Shown: positions 1 through 10,600 of the stretch, piece by piece
Position numbering within the stretch: position 1 is the first letter of the stretch
How the letters are laid out: the number at the start of each line of letters is the position of its first letter
Source of the DNA: Palsa-870 sp035937155
GTDB lineage: Bacteria > Chloroflexota > Dormibacteria > Dormibacterales > Dormibacteraceae
NCBI GenBank assembly: GCA_035937155.1
Contig: DASYVJ010000058.1
Span: 1 to 64,000 of the forward strand
Length of the DNA stretch: 64,000 nucleotides
Direction: 5' to 3'
Position numbers and translations under genes: made by a program
Notes under the pieces: generated by a model
Told to the model about the DNA's origin: nothing
The model's input: the letters and a program-made list of their open reading frames with translations, nothing else
The model's database searches: none

Positions 1-90
1 CTGGGCGATTGCTTCCCGAACCATTCGCACCGCTCGCTCACGAAGCTCAGGCGTGTAACGCCGCTGAGTCTGGCCGCTTCGCTTTCCCAT
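1..90 (-). CDS. IS3-type transposase OrfA, N-terminal part (cut by window edge)
   Basis: The minus strand reads MGKRSGQTQRRYTPELRERA and continues as VRMVREAIAQ before the window ends. This is the helix-turn-helix start of the IS3-family OrfA protein, which binds the element ends before the OrfAB transposase acts. The start at 90 is chosen because GGAGG lies 9 bases upstream; an in-frame ATG at 99 overlaps that site. A typical IS3 terminal repeat lies just upstream at 110-141, in the position expected for the left end. Whether the element is intact cannot be seen. Confidence 0.8.
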   Translation of the reverse strand, partial: MGKRSGQTQRRYTPELRERAVRMVREAIAQ

Positions 91-109
91 GGACTCCATC
101 CTCCCAAGA

Positions 110-141
110 AATGGAGTCTCCATCGAACCCAGGGCGGTTCA
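110..141 (-). repeat. Terminal inverted repeat of the IS3-type element
   Basis: Read on the minus strand from 141, the sequence begins TGAACCGCCCTGGGTTCGAT and continues GGAGACT. It resembles the IS3-group terminal repeat, which starts with TGA. It sits upstream of the OrfA start, so 141 is the likely outer boundary of the insertion. The opposite end lies outside the window. Confidence 0.65.
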
Positions 142-458
142 CCAGAGTCCACTAGGGTCGTTTTCGAGTTCAATCCCAACATTACCAGTGGTCGATTCGT
201 CCACCAGAGTCCGCCGAAGTCCGAGCGATAGGGTGTCAAAAGTCGCTCAGAGTTAACGTCGCTGGGTTGGTTCCATGGAGTCTCGATTCCCTCGGTTCGC
301 AAGTGGCTAACTGCCTCCCCTTGGTGGACGCTCTTCGAACTCGGTTGCTTGGGCCGGCGCCTGAAATGGTCGAGACCTTCGACCGTTTTCGATTTCGTGC
401 GAGCTAGCGGGCCAGGCCGGCCACAGTGTCCTGATCACCGTCCCGTACGCACCAGAAC
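142..458. other. Intergenic region beside the IS end
   Basis: No gene was recognised. The 11-mer CACCAGAGTCC occurs twice (140-150 and 202-212), the first copy straddling the IS end. No convincing promoter for the downstream regulator could be assigned. Confidence 0.5.
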
Positions 459-2777
459 ATGACCTCTGAACCAGAATTGGGGGTCATGAGCGCTCCCGCT
501 GGAGTCCCCTTGCGCCTTTCCAGCTTCATCGGACGCAAGAAGGAAATGGGTGAGCTGCGCCGCATGCTGTCTCACACCCGTCTCCTGACCATGTTGGGGC
601 CGGGAGGCGCCGGAAAGACGCGCTTGGCCACGGAGTTTGCTCGTGCGCAGGGCCGCCGGTTCGCCGATGGCCAGATCACGATCGAGCTCGTCGAGGTCCG
701 CGACCCATCGCTCGTACCCGATGCATTCGCGCGTGCTGCCGGCATCCGACTTCAGGCCGAAGACACCATTGGCACTCTGGTGCATCGCCTCATCTCCAGC
801 GAGATGCTGCTTGTGGTAGACAACTGCGAGCACCTGACCGAGGCGGCGGCGACAGTCGTGGCGCGACTGCTGGCGGCTTGTCCGCGCCTTGTGGTCCTGG
901 CCACTAGCCGCGAGCGGCTCAACCTCGACGGCGAGGTCGTTTGGCGCCTATCGCCGCTGGCGCTTCCACAGACAGCTGACACGTTTGCCACCGCATCCGC
1001 CACCGAGGCCGTGCGACTCTTCGTGGATCGCGCGCGCAATGTAAGTCCCGGTTTTGATATCAGACCCGACAACCTGCCCGCCATCGTGGCGATCTGCCGC
1101 CGACTCGACGGGATGCCACTGGCCATCGAACTGGCTGCGGCGCGGGCGTCCACCCTTTCGCCGGCCGAGATCATGGCGCGTCTCGACGACCGTCTGCGCC
1201 TTTTGACGGGCGGGCCCCGCGACGCCGATGCGCGCCACCGCACCCTTCGCGCGACTATCGACTGGAGCTATCAGCTCCTCGACCCGTCCGAGCGAACGCT
1301 GCTGCAGCGGCTTTCAATATTTGCCGGGCCTGTCCGAGCCGACGCTGTCGCGCAGGTTTGCGGCGAAGCGCCTCTAGCGCCGGCGGATGTGACCGACGGC
1401 CTTCAAAAGCTGGCGGATAAGTCGATGCTCCAAGTCGAACCGGGCATCGCTGGGGGCACCCGATACCGGCTCCTGGAAACCATCCGCGACTACGCGGCCG
1501 GCAAGTTGGCCGCGACCGGCGACGAGACAGACGTTCGCGAGCTGCACCTGGCGTTTTACACCCGGCTGGCCGAAGAGGCGTTCGAGGCGCGGATGCACCG
1601 CGGCGCAATGGCCGAACACCAGCGCCTCTGGGATGAGATGGCCGATGTGCGCGCCGCGCTGGACTTGGCCAAGCGCGACATCGACACCGAGGTGGGGCTG
1701 CTCGGCAACCTCAGAAAGTTGTGGTGGATCTTCGCTCCTCAGGAGGGGCTTCGTCGGCTCTTCGGCGCTCTCTCTGGTACGACGTTCAAACCCACACGAC
1801 GGTACGTTGGCGCGCTGTGGAGCCTGCAGGCGCTGGTCGGCCAAAGCGGTCATCAAGAGAAGTCACTTCTCTCCCCTCAGCAACTGACCGAGCTGGCTCG
1901 CGAGGCCGGCGAAGAGTCTCTGGTCGCCGCGGGGTACCTCGGCATCGCTTATACGTCCGAGCGCATACGCCGAGACCTTGACATCGCCCGCGAGTACATG
2001 GAGAAAGCGGTGGCGGAGTTTACGAGGTTCGGCAACCTGCCGGACCTCTCAATGGCCCTCGCGTCAATTGGCGGCGTCGAGCTCCAGCGGGGCAACATCG
2101 ACGCGGCGCGCCCCTGGGTGCAGCGAGCGCTCGATGTGGCTATCGAGGCGGAGGACGACCACGGCGCGGTCGGCGCTCAGTACACATTCGGTTGGTTGGA
2201 GTTCCTTTCCGGCGACATCGAGGCCGCGCAGCGACGTTTCATCGCGGCGCTGGATCTGGTCACGGAAAGCGATGCGCTCTCTGTGGCCCAGCAGGTCGAA
2301 GGCATTGCAGTGGCTGGAATGGCTGCCGACCCGCGTCGAGCGGTCAAGCTGTTTGGCGCCGCGTCAAAGCTCAGGGAGGAGGTCGAAACACCCGTGCAGC
2401 TGCCGTGGTCGATCTGGCTTGAGCCCGCGATGGCCGAGGCCCGCGCTGCTCTACCCGAGAGAATCGCGGACAAGGCGTGGGAATCGGGACGGGCGATGTC
2501 GCCGGCCGAGCTGCTCGCGCTGGCCCGCGAAGCGTCCGGCGGGGCCAGCGGCAAAGGGGCCAGGAGCGCCGGCGGACTGAGCAAGCGCGAGCTCGAGGTC
2601 GCCCGGTTGGTTGCCTCGGGGATGACCAGCCGCGCCATCGCCGAGCGTCTTTTCCTGTCGGAACGAACGGTTGAAAGCCACCTCGAACACATCCTGACCA
2701 AGCTGGGCTTCAGCTCGCGGGCGCAGGTGGCCGGCTGGGTCGCCGAGCACCTGGGAGGCGTGCACGGGGACGCCTAG
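459..2777 (+). CDS. Large ATPase transcriptional regulator with C-terminal LuxR helix-turn-helix
   Basis: A 772-aa soluble signal-transducing regulator of the AfsR/LAL-like type. Residues 47-54 are the Walker A motif GPGGAGKT and 117-122 the Walker B LLVVDN, in an NB-ARC-like ATPase module followed by the conserved RRLDGMPLAIELAAAR helical segment. Residues ~330-690 look like TPR-type helical repeats. Residues ~705-765 are a LuxR/GerE domain (LSKRELEVARLVASGMTSRAI, then LSERTVESHLEHI). The family usually senses an effector through the repeats and binds promoters as an ATP-controlled oligomer; the target here is unknown. ATG 459 has no clear ribosome site. ATG 486, preceded by GGGGG, is an equally possible start. 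Confidence 0.85.
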   Translation: MTSEPELGVMSAPAGVPLRLSSFIGRKKEMGELRRMLSHTRLLTMLGPGGAGKTRLATEFARAQGRRFADGQITIELVEVRDPSLVPDAFARAAGIRLQAEDTIGTLVHRLISSEMLLVVDNCEHLTEAAATVVARLLAACPRLVVLATSRERLNLDGEVVWRLSPLALPQTADTFATASATEAVRLFVDRARNVSPGFDIRPDNLPAIVAICRRLDGMPLAIELAAARASTLSPAEIMARLDDRLRLLTGGPRDADARHRTLRATIDWSYQLLDPSERTLLQRLSIFAGPVRADAVAQVCGEAPLAPADVTDGLQKLADKSMLQVEPGIAGGTRYRLLETIRDYAAGKLAATGDETDVRELHLAFYTRLAEEAFEARMHRGAMAEHQRLWDEMADVRAALDLAKRDIDTEVGLLGNLRKLWWIFAPQEGLRRLFGALSGTTFKPTRRYVGALWSLQALVGQSGHQEKSLLSPQQLTELAREAGEESLVAAGYLGIAYTSERIRRDLDIAREYMEKAVAEFTRFGNLPDLSMALASIGGVELQRGNIDAARPWVQRALDVAIEAEDDHGAVGAQYTFGWLEFLSGDIEAAQRRFIAALDLVTESDALSVAQQVEGIAVAGMAADPRRAVKLFGAASKLREEVETPVQLPWSIWLEPAMAEARAALPERIADKAWESGRAMSPAELLALAREASGGASGKGARSAGGLSKRELEVARLVASGMTSRAIAERLFLSERTVESHLEHILTKLGFSSRAQVAGWVAEHLGGVHGDA

Positions 2778-3030
2778 CGCCCCGATTTTCGGTACTTTCC
2801 ACGATGTTAGGGACCTCGGGCGATACATACGCTGCTGGCATGGAAAGCAACCGTCTGACCTTCGCGAAGACAGCCGCCAGCCGCCGATCGGTCGCCAGGA
2901 CCTGCGGCAGTTTCACCCTCCGGTGTCTCAAGGCCATCGCTGGGACCTATGTCCAGTCGAGCGCTTACAACCCCCACTGGATCGGCGCCGTCCCACTCAC
3001 GGAGTCGCACCGAAGCGAGGCACGCCAGGG

Positions 3031-3852
3031 ATGAGCGCCGCCATAGACGGCCCACCCGTCCTGGAGAACAAGTTGGTTGGCCCGACGCCCAAATTGATCG
3101 TGGTCCGCATCGAGCCAATCGCCAAGCGGGTGCGCGCCTTTGTCGGTGGGGTCGCCATCGCCGACAGCTGCCGAGTGATGATGATGTTCGAGACGGCGCG
3201 CCTCGGCATTTACTACTTCCCGGTTGAAGACGTGCGCCCGGACCTGCTCGTCGCCACATCCACGGTCGTGAGGTCGCCCGCCAAGGGCGATGCCACCTAT
3301 TACTCAATCACCGTTGATGGCAGGACCGTCGAGAACGCAGCCTGGCGATACCTCGATCCACCGGCAGGCTGCCCTGAGATCGCGAACTTGATCGCTTTCC
3401 ACTGGAGTCTCATGGACGCTTGGTTCGAGGAGGACGACCAGGTCTTCGTCCATGCCCGAGACCCGTATCACCGCATCGATGTGCTCGACAGTTCGCGCGA
3501 GGTGCGCGTTGTCGTCGGCGGCCAAACCGTCGCGGTCACGCGGCGTGCGCGTTTCCTCTTTGAGACCGGCTTGCCAGTCCGCTATTACATCCCCATAGAG
3601 GACGTTCGGACCGATCTACTCCAGCCGTCGCGGACGAAGACGGCCTGCGCCTACAAAGGCCCGACCAGTCGGTACTGGCAGGCACCGACTGCTGACGGAA
3701 AGGTCGGCGACATCGCGTGGTGCTACGAGGCACCCAAGCCCGAGGTAGCTCGCATCGCTGGATTGCTCGCATTTTTCAACGAGCGCGTCGACGCCATCTA
3801 CGTCGAGGGGAAGCAAATGCAGAAGACTCAGACGGTATGGAGCCCTTCTTGA
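3031..3852 (+). CDS. Protein with two DUF427 domains
   Basis: This 273-aa soluble protein carries two tandem copies of the small beta-barrel DUF427 domain, about residues 35-120 and 150-245. Both copies show the family pattern: RVRAFVGGVAIADSC and EVRVVVGGQTVAVTRRA, then an ETxLxxxYYxPxEDVRxDLL motif, then the aromatic DIAWCYEAP-type strand. Many family members have one or two copies; the biochemical role is unknown. The start at 3031 follows CCAGGG; an earlier in-frame start at 2923 has no conserved sequence. The gene ends 88 bp from the tRNA-Asn fragment and probably lies outside the putative integrated element. Confidence 0.85.
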   Translation: MSAAIDGPPVLENKLVGPTPKLIVVRIEPIAKRVRAFVGGVAIADSCRVMMMFETARLGIYYFPVEDVRPDLLVATSTVVRSPAKGDATYYSITVDGRTVENAAWRYLDPPAGCPEIANLIAFHWSLMDAWFEEDDQVFVHARDPYHRIDVLDSSREVRVVVGGQTVAVTRRARFLFETGLPVRYYIPIEDVRTDLLQPSRTKTACAYKGPTSRYWQAPTADGKVGDIAWCYEAPKPEVARIAGLLAFFNERVDAIYVEGKQMQKTQTVWSPS

Positions 3853-3939
3853 CCCAACCCGCAATTACCAACAGGTCGCACAAGTCAACAGGCCTACGAT
3901 CTCGTGAGACAGAGTCCACGATGTCGTGAGACATGAGAA

Positions 3940-3988
3940 TGGCTCCGTGACAGGGATTCGAACCCTGAACCTTGCGATTAACAGATCG
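3940..3988 (-). other. 3' fragment of tRNA-Asn(GTT), attachment-site-like
   Basis: On the minus strand there is an anticodon arm with CTGTTAA, a perfect T arm (CAGGG-TTCGAAT-CCCTG), the 3' acceptor strand TCACGGA, discriminator G and an encoded CCA (3942-3940). G73 and the GTT anticodon fit tRNA-Asn. Upstream there is no D arm or 5' acceptor strand, so only the 3' ~45 nt are present. Such fragments are left when an element integrates into a tRNA 3' end. The orientation would place the element, and the intact tRNA, at higher coordinates. Confidence 0.7.
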
Positions 3989-4151
3989 TTGCAGCCAGTT
4001 CAGAAATGCCGCGTCGAAGTCACCAGGTGCCACCGAGTGCCGCGAATTGTCAGTGGCGTTGCTGTACGGCAAGGTTGAAGCCGTGATGTACGAGACGTTA
4101 GGAAGGCGCCGTCGCATTCCATGGGGATCTAGATGATCGTCGCGATGGTCC

Positions 4152-7100
4152 TCACAGGCACACATCTGGAATCGGTGTCAGGGGCGAGGTGCGCAGGAAG
4201 CGCTCGTAGCCGAGACCTTCCCCAACCGGGTCGCGGATCGGCTGATCGCCGGGCAGGGTTTCGACGGCCAGGCAGCTTAGTGGCGTTTCGGAACCGAGGG
4301 CAAGCAACTCCAGAAGCCGTTCGACTTCGGCGTTTGACCAGGTGGCGGTTCCCGCGTCGACCCTCAGTCGATCAAACTTGCGCTCCCAACGCTGTGGTTG
4401 AGGCACTGCTTGGCGATGTCCGAGCAGGACGTTGCGCATGTCCGCGCCGTCGGCTTGGTGAACCTGGGCGTACAGCAGTACCCACAATTGAGTCACCGGC
4501 GGGAACGGTCTGAGTGATTGACCTTCGAACGTCGGGTCCGCAAACGGCGCGTTCACCTCGATGCCGCGACGGTCGCGCAATACTGCGCACAGCAGGGTGG
4601 GCATCGGGTGCTGCACGCCGGTCACGCGCAGCGGTCGACCGAAGCGACCTTGAGCCGTCGACCAGCCAATGGCATGACCGATGCGCAGTTCGTAGGTGAA
4701 AAAGCCGAAAATTGCCGGCGACTCAGGCGTAAGCCCACCTGGCAGACGAACCAGAAAATGGCGCGGTGAGTCAGTGGGCAGCATTACTTGCATGGCGCTG
4801 AGGCCGGCTTGATCGTCCGACTGGCCCGGCACGATGGTGCGGATCGGCTCCGGATCGATGGGTAGGGGCGGCTCAGCGGATTCCGGGATTTCTGGCGTCC
4901 CGCGGGTCAATACCGGGTCGGGGGCCTGAGCCATCACCCGCGCAAAGTAGCTGTCGGCAGGGCTGTCGGGTGGCGCTTCAAACTCGAGCCAGATCATTTT
5001 CTGGCGCACGCCGGTCTGGCTGTAAGCCGGATCGCGTTGATAAGGTGATAGCGCCAGCCCGGCTGAGACCAGTCGCGGCACCTGCGAAGGCGGAGTGGTG
5101 ATCGGCAGGTGCAAGTCTAACTCGTGTGCTGCATCGACCTGCGCGGGCACGTGCCGAAAGACCGGCACGACTTTGTAATGGAATAGGGGCTCGGACGGAA
5201 ACTGCCCGGCCGGGGGCTGTGGGTCGAAGGAGTCGATAAACAGGAGCTCACAGCGATCATGCGGCGCGCCCGCGGACGCTTCGTAAGCGACCGTACGTCT
5301 TGGCTCAACCTGGCCGACTTCGACACCATCACGCTGGATGCTGAGGTGGTCGAGTCCGTCCCAACTCCAGTCGCGACTCAACTCGAGCCGCACGGGGACC
5401 AACCACGCACCTGTGAGATCGCCCAGTGATCCGAACTGCACGCTGCCACCGTCGGGGCCGAGGGTGTGACGCAGGCCTGGCGCGCATCCGAACAAGATGC
5501 GGTGGCCGGGCCGCGCCCGCAGGCCGACGACACCGTACACGTCGAGATCAAGCACGGCTGCGAGCCGTCCTAAGGCATTGTCAGGCGCGGCTAGCGCCTT
5601 GCCGGCAGTCTTCTGAGCCAGTGCCACCCAACTGTCAACGGCTGCTTCGGGCTGCAGGAATATGCCTTCGACCGCCTCGGCGGACGAAACCAGCAGCAGT
5701 CCTCGCTCATCGGCGCTCTCCTTGCGCGCTGCCAGCTGCGTTGCCGGACCATGGCGCACGTCGTCATCCCCGAAGTAGTCAGGCTTGGTGGCCGCCAATG
5801 CATTCACGCTGATCCGCACAAGACGAGACGTTGGTAGCGGAATCGGCCCATTGGGGGGCGCAACCAAGGTTGCGGCGTCGTGCACATCCTGCCAGTCGAG
5901 CGCCAAAGTCAGCGGGTCATCTGGGCCTGCCGGAAACGGCCGGGTAGTCTGGTACAGCGTGACAAAGCCGTCCGTTGCGGCTGGGCTGGCGACCTGCACG
6001 ACGATCTCAACGGCCGTCACATCCGGGTCCGGCAGTCCGACGCCGCGCTTGTCTGCTGTAGCCTGCGGCAGATCGGCCAGCAAATCAGCCGCGGCACCAC
6101 CTGCCATCACGTACGCCGGATAGCCGAGCCGAGGCCGGCGCAAAACCACATTGACAGGTGGATTGAGAGGGTCAGGAACAACCGGCAAGCTGGTGTCTAT
6201 GCGCACAGCCTTCGGGCGAACCCATCGCCGGAAGTGCAGTGGCGCCAGCGGCTGCGGTGCGGGATTCGCCGGTGCCTCACCCAGCGCCGGACCACCGCCC
6301 GTGTGGTCGGTTAACCGCACGCGGAACTCGTAGCTCTGGCCGTACCGGAGGACGACCGTCGGGTCGACTCCCTCGACAACTGAAGGGGCGTCGATGCCAT
6401 GCAACCTGGCAGCAACGCGGTCGCGCGCGACAAGCGAAGGTCCAGTCCAGGCGGTGTAGTAGATGGGGATCCAGAAGGTGTCGGTGGTCTCACCCATCAG
6501 CTTGTTGGGCGCGATCTCGACCCGAAATTCGCCGGTATGTGATCCGAGGTCGATGCCTTTGACGACCACGCTCGTCGACCCCATCACAAGTGAATGCCAC
6601 GCCGCGTCGCCCACAAGTCGCCCGTCGACCCGGTAGCCCAGTACCCCCATCGGGGCATCCTGGATGGCCGCGGCGGGGTCAGTTTGGCGGTTCAGCCACG
6701 TCGCAACCTGCTCATCGTCCCACCCAAGCTGGACACCGTGGTCGTTCGCCGGCCGGGAGCCGTCGTCCTGCTCGGCCAGTGGGTCGAGCTGAGTCGCCTG
6801 TCGGGCGTAGACCGCCTTGGCGAACCCGTCGTCGTAGTCGACCGCCTCGCGGAACAGGGCATCGTAGGACGCGGCTGGGGGAACGCTGGCAACCGGGAAT
6901 AACACCGAGGTAAACAGACTGCGCGCTACCGGCAAGCGCGGCACCCGCGCGGCATACGACTTGAGAGCGTCCGGGATGCCCAGCAACCCGGACGCGTCGC
7001 TCCCCGCGGCCAAGCTCACATACACCCAGCCGCCGTAGTCGAAGAATCCCGCGTCTGGCTGAACCTCCAGCGGCCGGACCAGGCCGAGTGCTTCGGCCAG

Positions 7101-7619
7101 CAGCGGCTGGCGCAGGGCGAGGGCTAGCACCTTGCCCCAAGGCAGCTTGGGTACTTCCGACTTGATCACCGTGCCCGCCGGCGTTTCGCTCTTGAGCGCG
7201 CAGTGATATCGGTCGTCGGTGACCAAGAAGGGGTTGCGGCCATCGGTGTATCCCGTCGCGTCGCGGTACCCGGGTGGCGTGTACTTGAGAAATTGCAGCC
7301 CGGCTCTGCGGGGGTCGACTGGAGAGATGGTCGTGTCCACAGGAAGCGTTGCCGCGAGTCCGTTGAACAGCGCAACGGCCTGGGGTGGCGTTGGCAAGGC
7401 CACTGGGAAAGCTTGGAAGGCCGTGCCCAGCGTCGGAATCGCGCCTAACCCGGCGACAAGTCGCACTTCGAACGTGAAAGCGGCGCTTGCGAAGTTAGGG
7501 GCCCCCGCAAGCAGCGGATCGAGCGGGCTGCCCTGGGGCGCCGCCAACAGGCGCAGGTGTAACCGCGTGCCATCCCATTTCTGCAAGTACGGGAGCAACT
7601 GGAGACGGCTGAGCGGCAT
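4152..7619 (-). CDS. Giant protein of unknown function (1155 aa), second of the pair
   Basis: I do not recognise a known family. There is no signal peptide and no clear membrane helix, so a cytoplasmic location is likely. The sequence is rich in Pro, Val, Asp and aromatic residues with short strands, suggesting a mostly beta multi-domain protein. Recognisable blocks include a GWDDEQVATWLNRQ region near residue 300, an IEIVVQVASPAATDGFVTLYQ-like strand region near 540 and a C-terminal GEGLGYERFLRTSPLTPIPD motif that ends the protein. It starts 11 bp after the 1489-aa gene, with GGAGG 7 bp before the ATG, so the two are almost certainly co-transcribed and translated together. Function cannot be assigned from sequence alone. 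Confidence 0.85.
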   Translation of the reverse strand: MPLSRLQLLPYLQKWDGTRLHLRLLAAPQGSPLDPLLAGAPNFASAAFTFEVRLVAGLGAIPTLGTAFQAFPVALPTPPQAVALFNGLAATLPVDTTISPVDPRRAGLQFLKYTPPGYRDATGYTDGRNPFLVTDDRYHCALKSETPAGTVIKSEVPKLPWGKVLALALRQPLLAEALGLVRPLEVQPDAGFFDYGGWVYVSLAAGSDASGLLGIPDALKSYAARVPRLPVARSLFTSVLFPVASVPPAASYDALFREAVDYDDGFAKAVYARQATQLDPLAEQDDGSRPANDHGVQLGWDDEQVATWLNRQTDPAAAIQDAPMGVLGYRVDGRLVGDAAWHSLVMGSTSVVVKGIDLGSHTGEFRVEIAPNKLMGETTDTFWIPIYYTAWTGPSLVARDRVAARLHGIDAPSVVEGVDPTVVLRYGQSYEFRVRLTDHTGGGPALGEAPANPAPQPLAPLHFRRWVRPKAVRIDTSLPVVPDPLNPPVNVVLRRPRLGYPAYVMAGGAAADLLADLPQATADKRGVGLPDPDVTAVEIVVQVASPAATDGFVTLYQTTRPFPAGPDDPLTLALDWQDVHDAATLVAPPNGPIPLPTSRLVRISVNALAATKPDYFGDDDVRHGPATQLAARKESADERGLLLVSSAEAVEGIFLQPEAAVDSWVALAQKTAGKALAAPDNALGRLAAVLDLDVYGVVGLRARPGHRILFGCAPGLRHTLGPDGGSVQFGSLGDLTGAWLVPVRLELSRDWSWDGLDHLSIQRDGVEVGQVEPRRTVAYEASAGAPHDRCELLFIDSFDPQPPAGQFPSEPLFHYKVVPVFRHVPAQVDAAHELDLHLPITTPPSQVPRLVSAGLALSPYQRDPAYSQTGVRQKMIWLEFEAPPDSPADSYFARVMAQAPDPVLTRGTPEIPESAEPPLPIDPEPIRTIVPGQSDDQAGLSAMQVMLPTDSPRHFLVRLPGGLTPESPAIFGFFTYELRIGHAIGWSTAQGRFGRPLRVTGVQHPMPTLLCAVLRDRRGIEVNAPFADPTFEGQSLRPFPPVTQLWVLLYAQVHQADGADMRNVLLGHRQAVPQPQRWERKFDRLRVDAGTATWSNAEVERLLELLALGSETPLSCLAVETLPGDQPIRDPVGEGLGYERFLRTSPLTPIPDVCL

Positions 7620-7630
7620 GAACCAGCCTC

Positions 7631-10600
7631 CTAAATCACATCCGGCAGCGCGCAGGTCGGCTCGCCGGGCCCGTGCACGACCTCATGGCATGTCGTTTCT
7701 ACTTCGAAGCTGATGCTGAAGACCAAGCAGATCGAAACCTCGACTCCAAACGTCAGCTTGGCGGCCGAAAACTCGGTTTCCTCGGGCAGTCCTTTGCACG
7801 CCCAGATGAGGGCGAGCTTGCCTTCAAGCGAGATCTGGATGCTGATGATCGGATCGATCGACGCAGACAGTTGCAAGAGGAACCCAACTCCCACGCCCAG
7901 TGTGTTGTCGCCGATGAAGCCGAAAAACGTGAGTGCCAGCAAGCCCTTGAAGCCGAACGGGCCCGCGTCGAGATCGAAAGCCAGCCCGACACCAAGAAGC
8001 AGTGTGTAACTCGTGCCGTCTTGCGTCGCGATCTTGATGGAGAACTTGATGATCGCGACCACATACAGGCCTGGGATCGCCTTGATCGCGAACATTGGCT
8101 GGCCGCCGATCTCGAACGTCGCTTCATCGTTGCTCGGCGCAACCTTTTCCTCGACCTTGATGCCGGTGTCGTCGAACTTGATGTCCGGCTCGGGCACAAG
8201 CGGTGGGATCTGGAACGGCTTTCCCGTTGCGTCAACGAACGGAATCGTTTCGGCGACCTTCAGTGACCAATCGTTGGTCATGTCCACGTGCATCAGTCCG
8301 CTGATGCCCAGGTCCGCCAGGATGGTCAGCAGGTCTTGGACAAAGCTCAGCGAGCCGCCCATCAAAATTTTCGGCGCATCGAAAGTCGTCGGCCCGCCCG
8401 CCGCTGCGACTATGTTCGCTTCGAGGCGGATGACGTCGCCGAGTGAACCCGAGTTCATGATCTTGGCGACGCGATCGAGACGGAAGCGCCACGGCACCGG
8501 CTGCGAGGTATCCACTTCGTAGGTGACCTGCGCCCCTGCGTAGTCGACGTCGGACTTGACGGATCCGGCCTGGCGCATGGTCCGCCGGCCCACACCTGCT
8601 GGAAAGGTGTTTGCCGGCAGCTCCAGTCGGTAGTGGCCCTGAGCGCTCACATGCAGAGCCCAGTTGGCAGACGCGAATGGGAGGGTGACTCCGAGCTCGG
8701 GAAACAGGCCGAGCGAGCCGGCCAGGCTGTATGGATCTGCCAAGGCCGGGATTTCCGTGCTGGTGATGCGGCTGGCGTCAGTCGCTTCGATCTTCGGGCG
8801 TGGAAAGAACACTCGCTGCGTCCCGGTGGCGTGCAGGATCCCGTAGTCAACGGCAGGGTTTGCCGGACTCGTCAGGTCGCCAGGGTCAGCGAAGCGATAC
8901 GGCGAAGACAGCGGTGGTGCCGAGCCAGCCGCACCAGCCCGAATCAACGGTACGCCTCGATCCTTCGCTACAGCCCGGGGCGCCGCGTTCGGGCTGTCGA
9001 CTCGCAACACCGACCACTGCCCGCCACCCGGAAAGACAGGACCACCCCAAGCAGCCATCGCGAACTCGGGTCCCGCCAGTCCCGGTGTCATACCCACATC
9101 GACACGCTGGACCTGCATCGCTTGGGTCCCGCCACCGACGCGGATGTTCGCGGCGACTGGACCCCCGAGGGCGCCGGCCGTGGCGATGAGGCTGGCGTAG
9201 GTAGTCGGACCGATCAACGCACCGGCAGTGATCTGCACGAAGCCGAACTGATCCTTGACCATCACGAGGTCCGGCGCGCCGTCAAGCTCGAAGTCCCCAT
9301 CGAAATAGACAGCAGCCATCTCGACCCCGTCGACCGTCACTACCTGGCCTGTCTCGCTTATGTGCGTGACGTTCGTGATTCGCGGCACCACGCCGGGGTG
9401 CGTCACGATTGGCGTGACGCTTGGGAAGTCGTAGATACCGTCACTCACCGCCCGCCACCCACTGTCGTGGCGAGTCACAACGGCGTTGTTGCGGCGCTCG
9501 ATTGTGATCGTGCGAACCACCTGTACCGCGTAAGGGAACAGGTAGCTGCGAACCTGGACCACCTCGTAGGCGGAACGACCGATAAGGACGTCGAAGCGTG
9601 CCTGAACCACCGCAACCGCGTCGCGCGTTGGGTCGTGGTACGGGTTGTGCCAATCGCTGAAGAGGCTCTCCCCGTACCCGGACAAGTCCAGGCGCGTCAC
9701 AGGGACCAGCGGCCGCGCACCAGCGGCGCCGAGGTACGTGTTGAATATTTCGGTGACGCTGTCGCCGAGCGCGCTACGTGAGCCGGGCCGGCCCACCGGC
9801 AACTGTGCTGTGTAGCCGGGCAGGCTCGGCGACTCATCTGGCGCAAGGCTCGGATCCAAGGCATCGATGCGCAGTTGGTGAGCGCCTTCAAGGGTGCCCT
9901 GGCGGGGACGGTTGAGCGATACGCTCGCGCCGCGCGGCTCGAAGGGAGTCGGTTGGCGCAACTCGGCCCGTGCCACTATGCCAAACGGCAGCGTGAATCG
10001 GGCGCTTGCCGGGTTCGGAGCCTGCGTCGCAAAGTTGTCGACGATGCGCTGCAGAGCTGCAGCGGGATGCACAGGCACGAGGGCGACCGTCGGTACCCTG
10101 ATGAGGCTCGGTACGCCACTGTTGGCGAAGCTCAGTCGCGGAGGGAAGGTGGGATCCGGGTCTGCCTGCGTTTCGAGGACCTCCCACTGAACCGCGGGCA
10201 GCGTCAGCAGCACCAGATGGCGACCGTCGAGCTCCAGGCTCAAGGACTCAATGCGGACCGTGGTTCCGCCTTCAACGCCGGCCTGGAATGCCACGCCGAA
10301 TTGATCAACGTTGGTTGACACGTCCAACAGGATCAGACCGTGCTGGCGTTCGAACGCCAGCGCGCTACCGAGCGCCTTGAGCGCATCCGGCCACAGGTCT
10401 TGTTGGCCACGCGCCACCAACGCGGCTGGGTCGGCGGCGCCAGCCGCCGGCTCGACGGGCGCAGCACGGACCTCGAACGTGGTCTGGCCGAAGCCGGGTG
10501 CGAGCACGAAGTCGAAGGCTGACCGGGTTGGTTCCCAGGACGAGACGCTTAGCAGGCGCCCGCGCTGTTGATCAAACAGCGCCGCGAGCGAACCGTAACT

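Noticed and set aside
3776..4165. Possible integrase next to the tRNA-Asn fragment
   Set aside because: The 129-aa minus frame reads through the tRNA fragment and has no tyrosine- or serine-recombinase motif.
8633..9781. A 382-codon plus-strand frame inside the giant gene
   Set aside because: Very Arg-rich, no ribosome site, and opposite a continuous 1489-codon frame.
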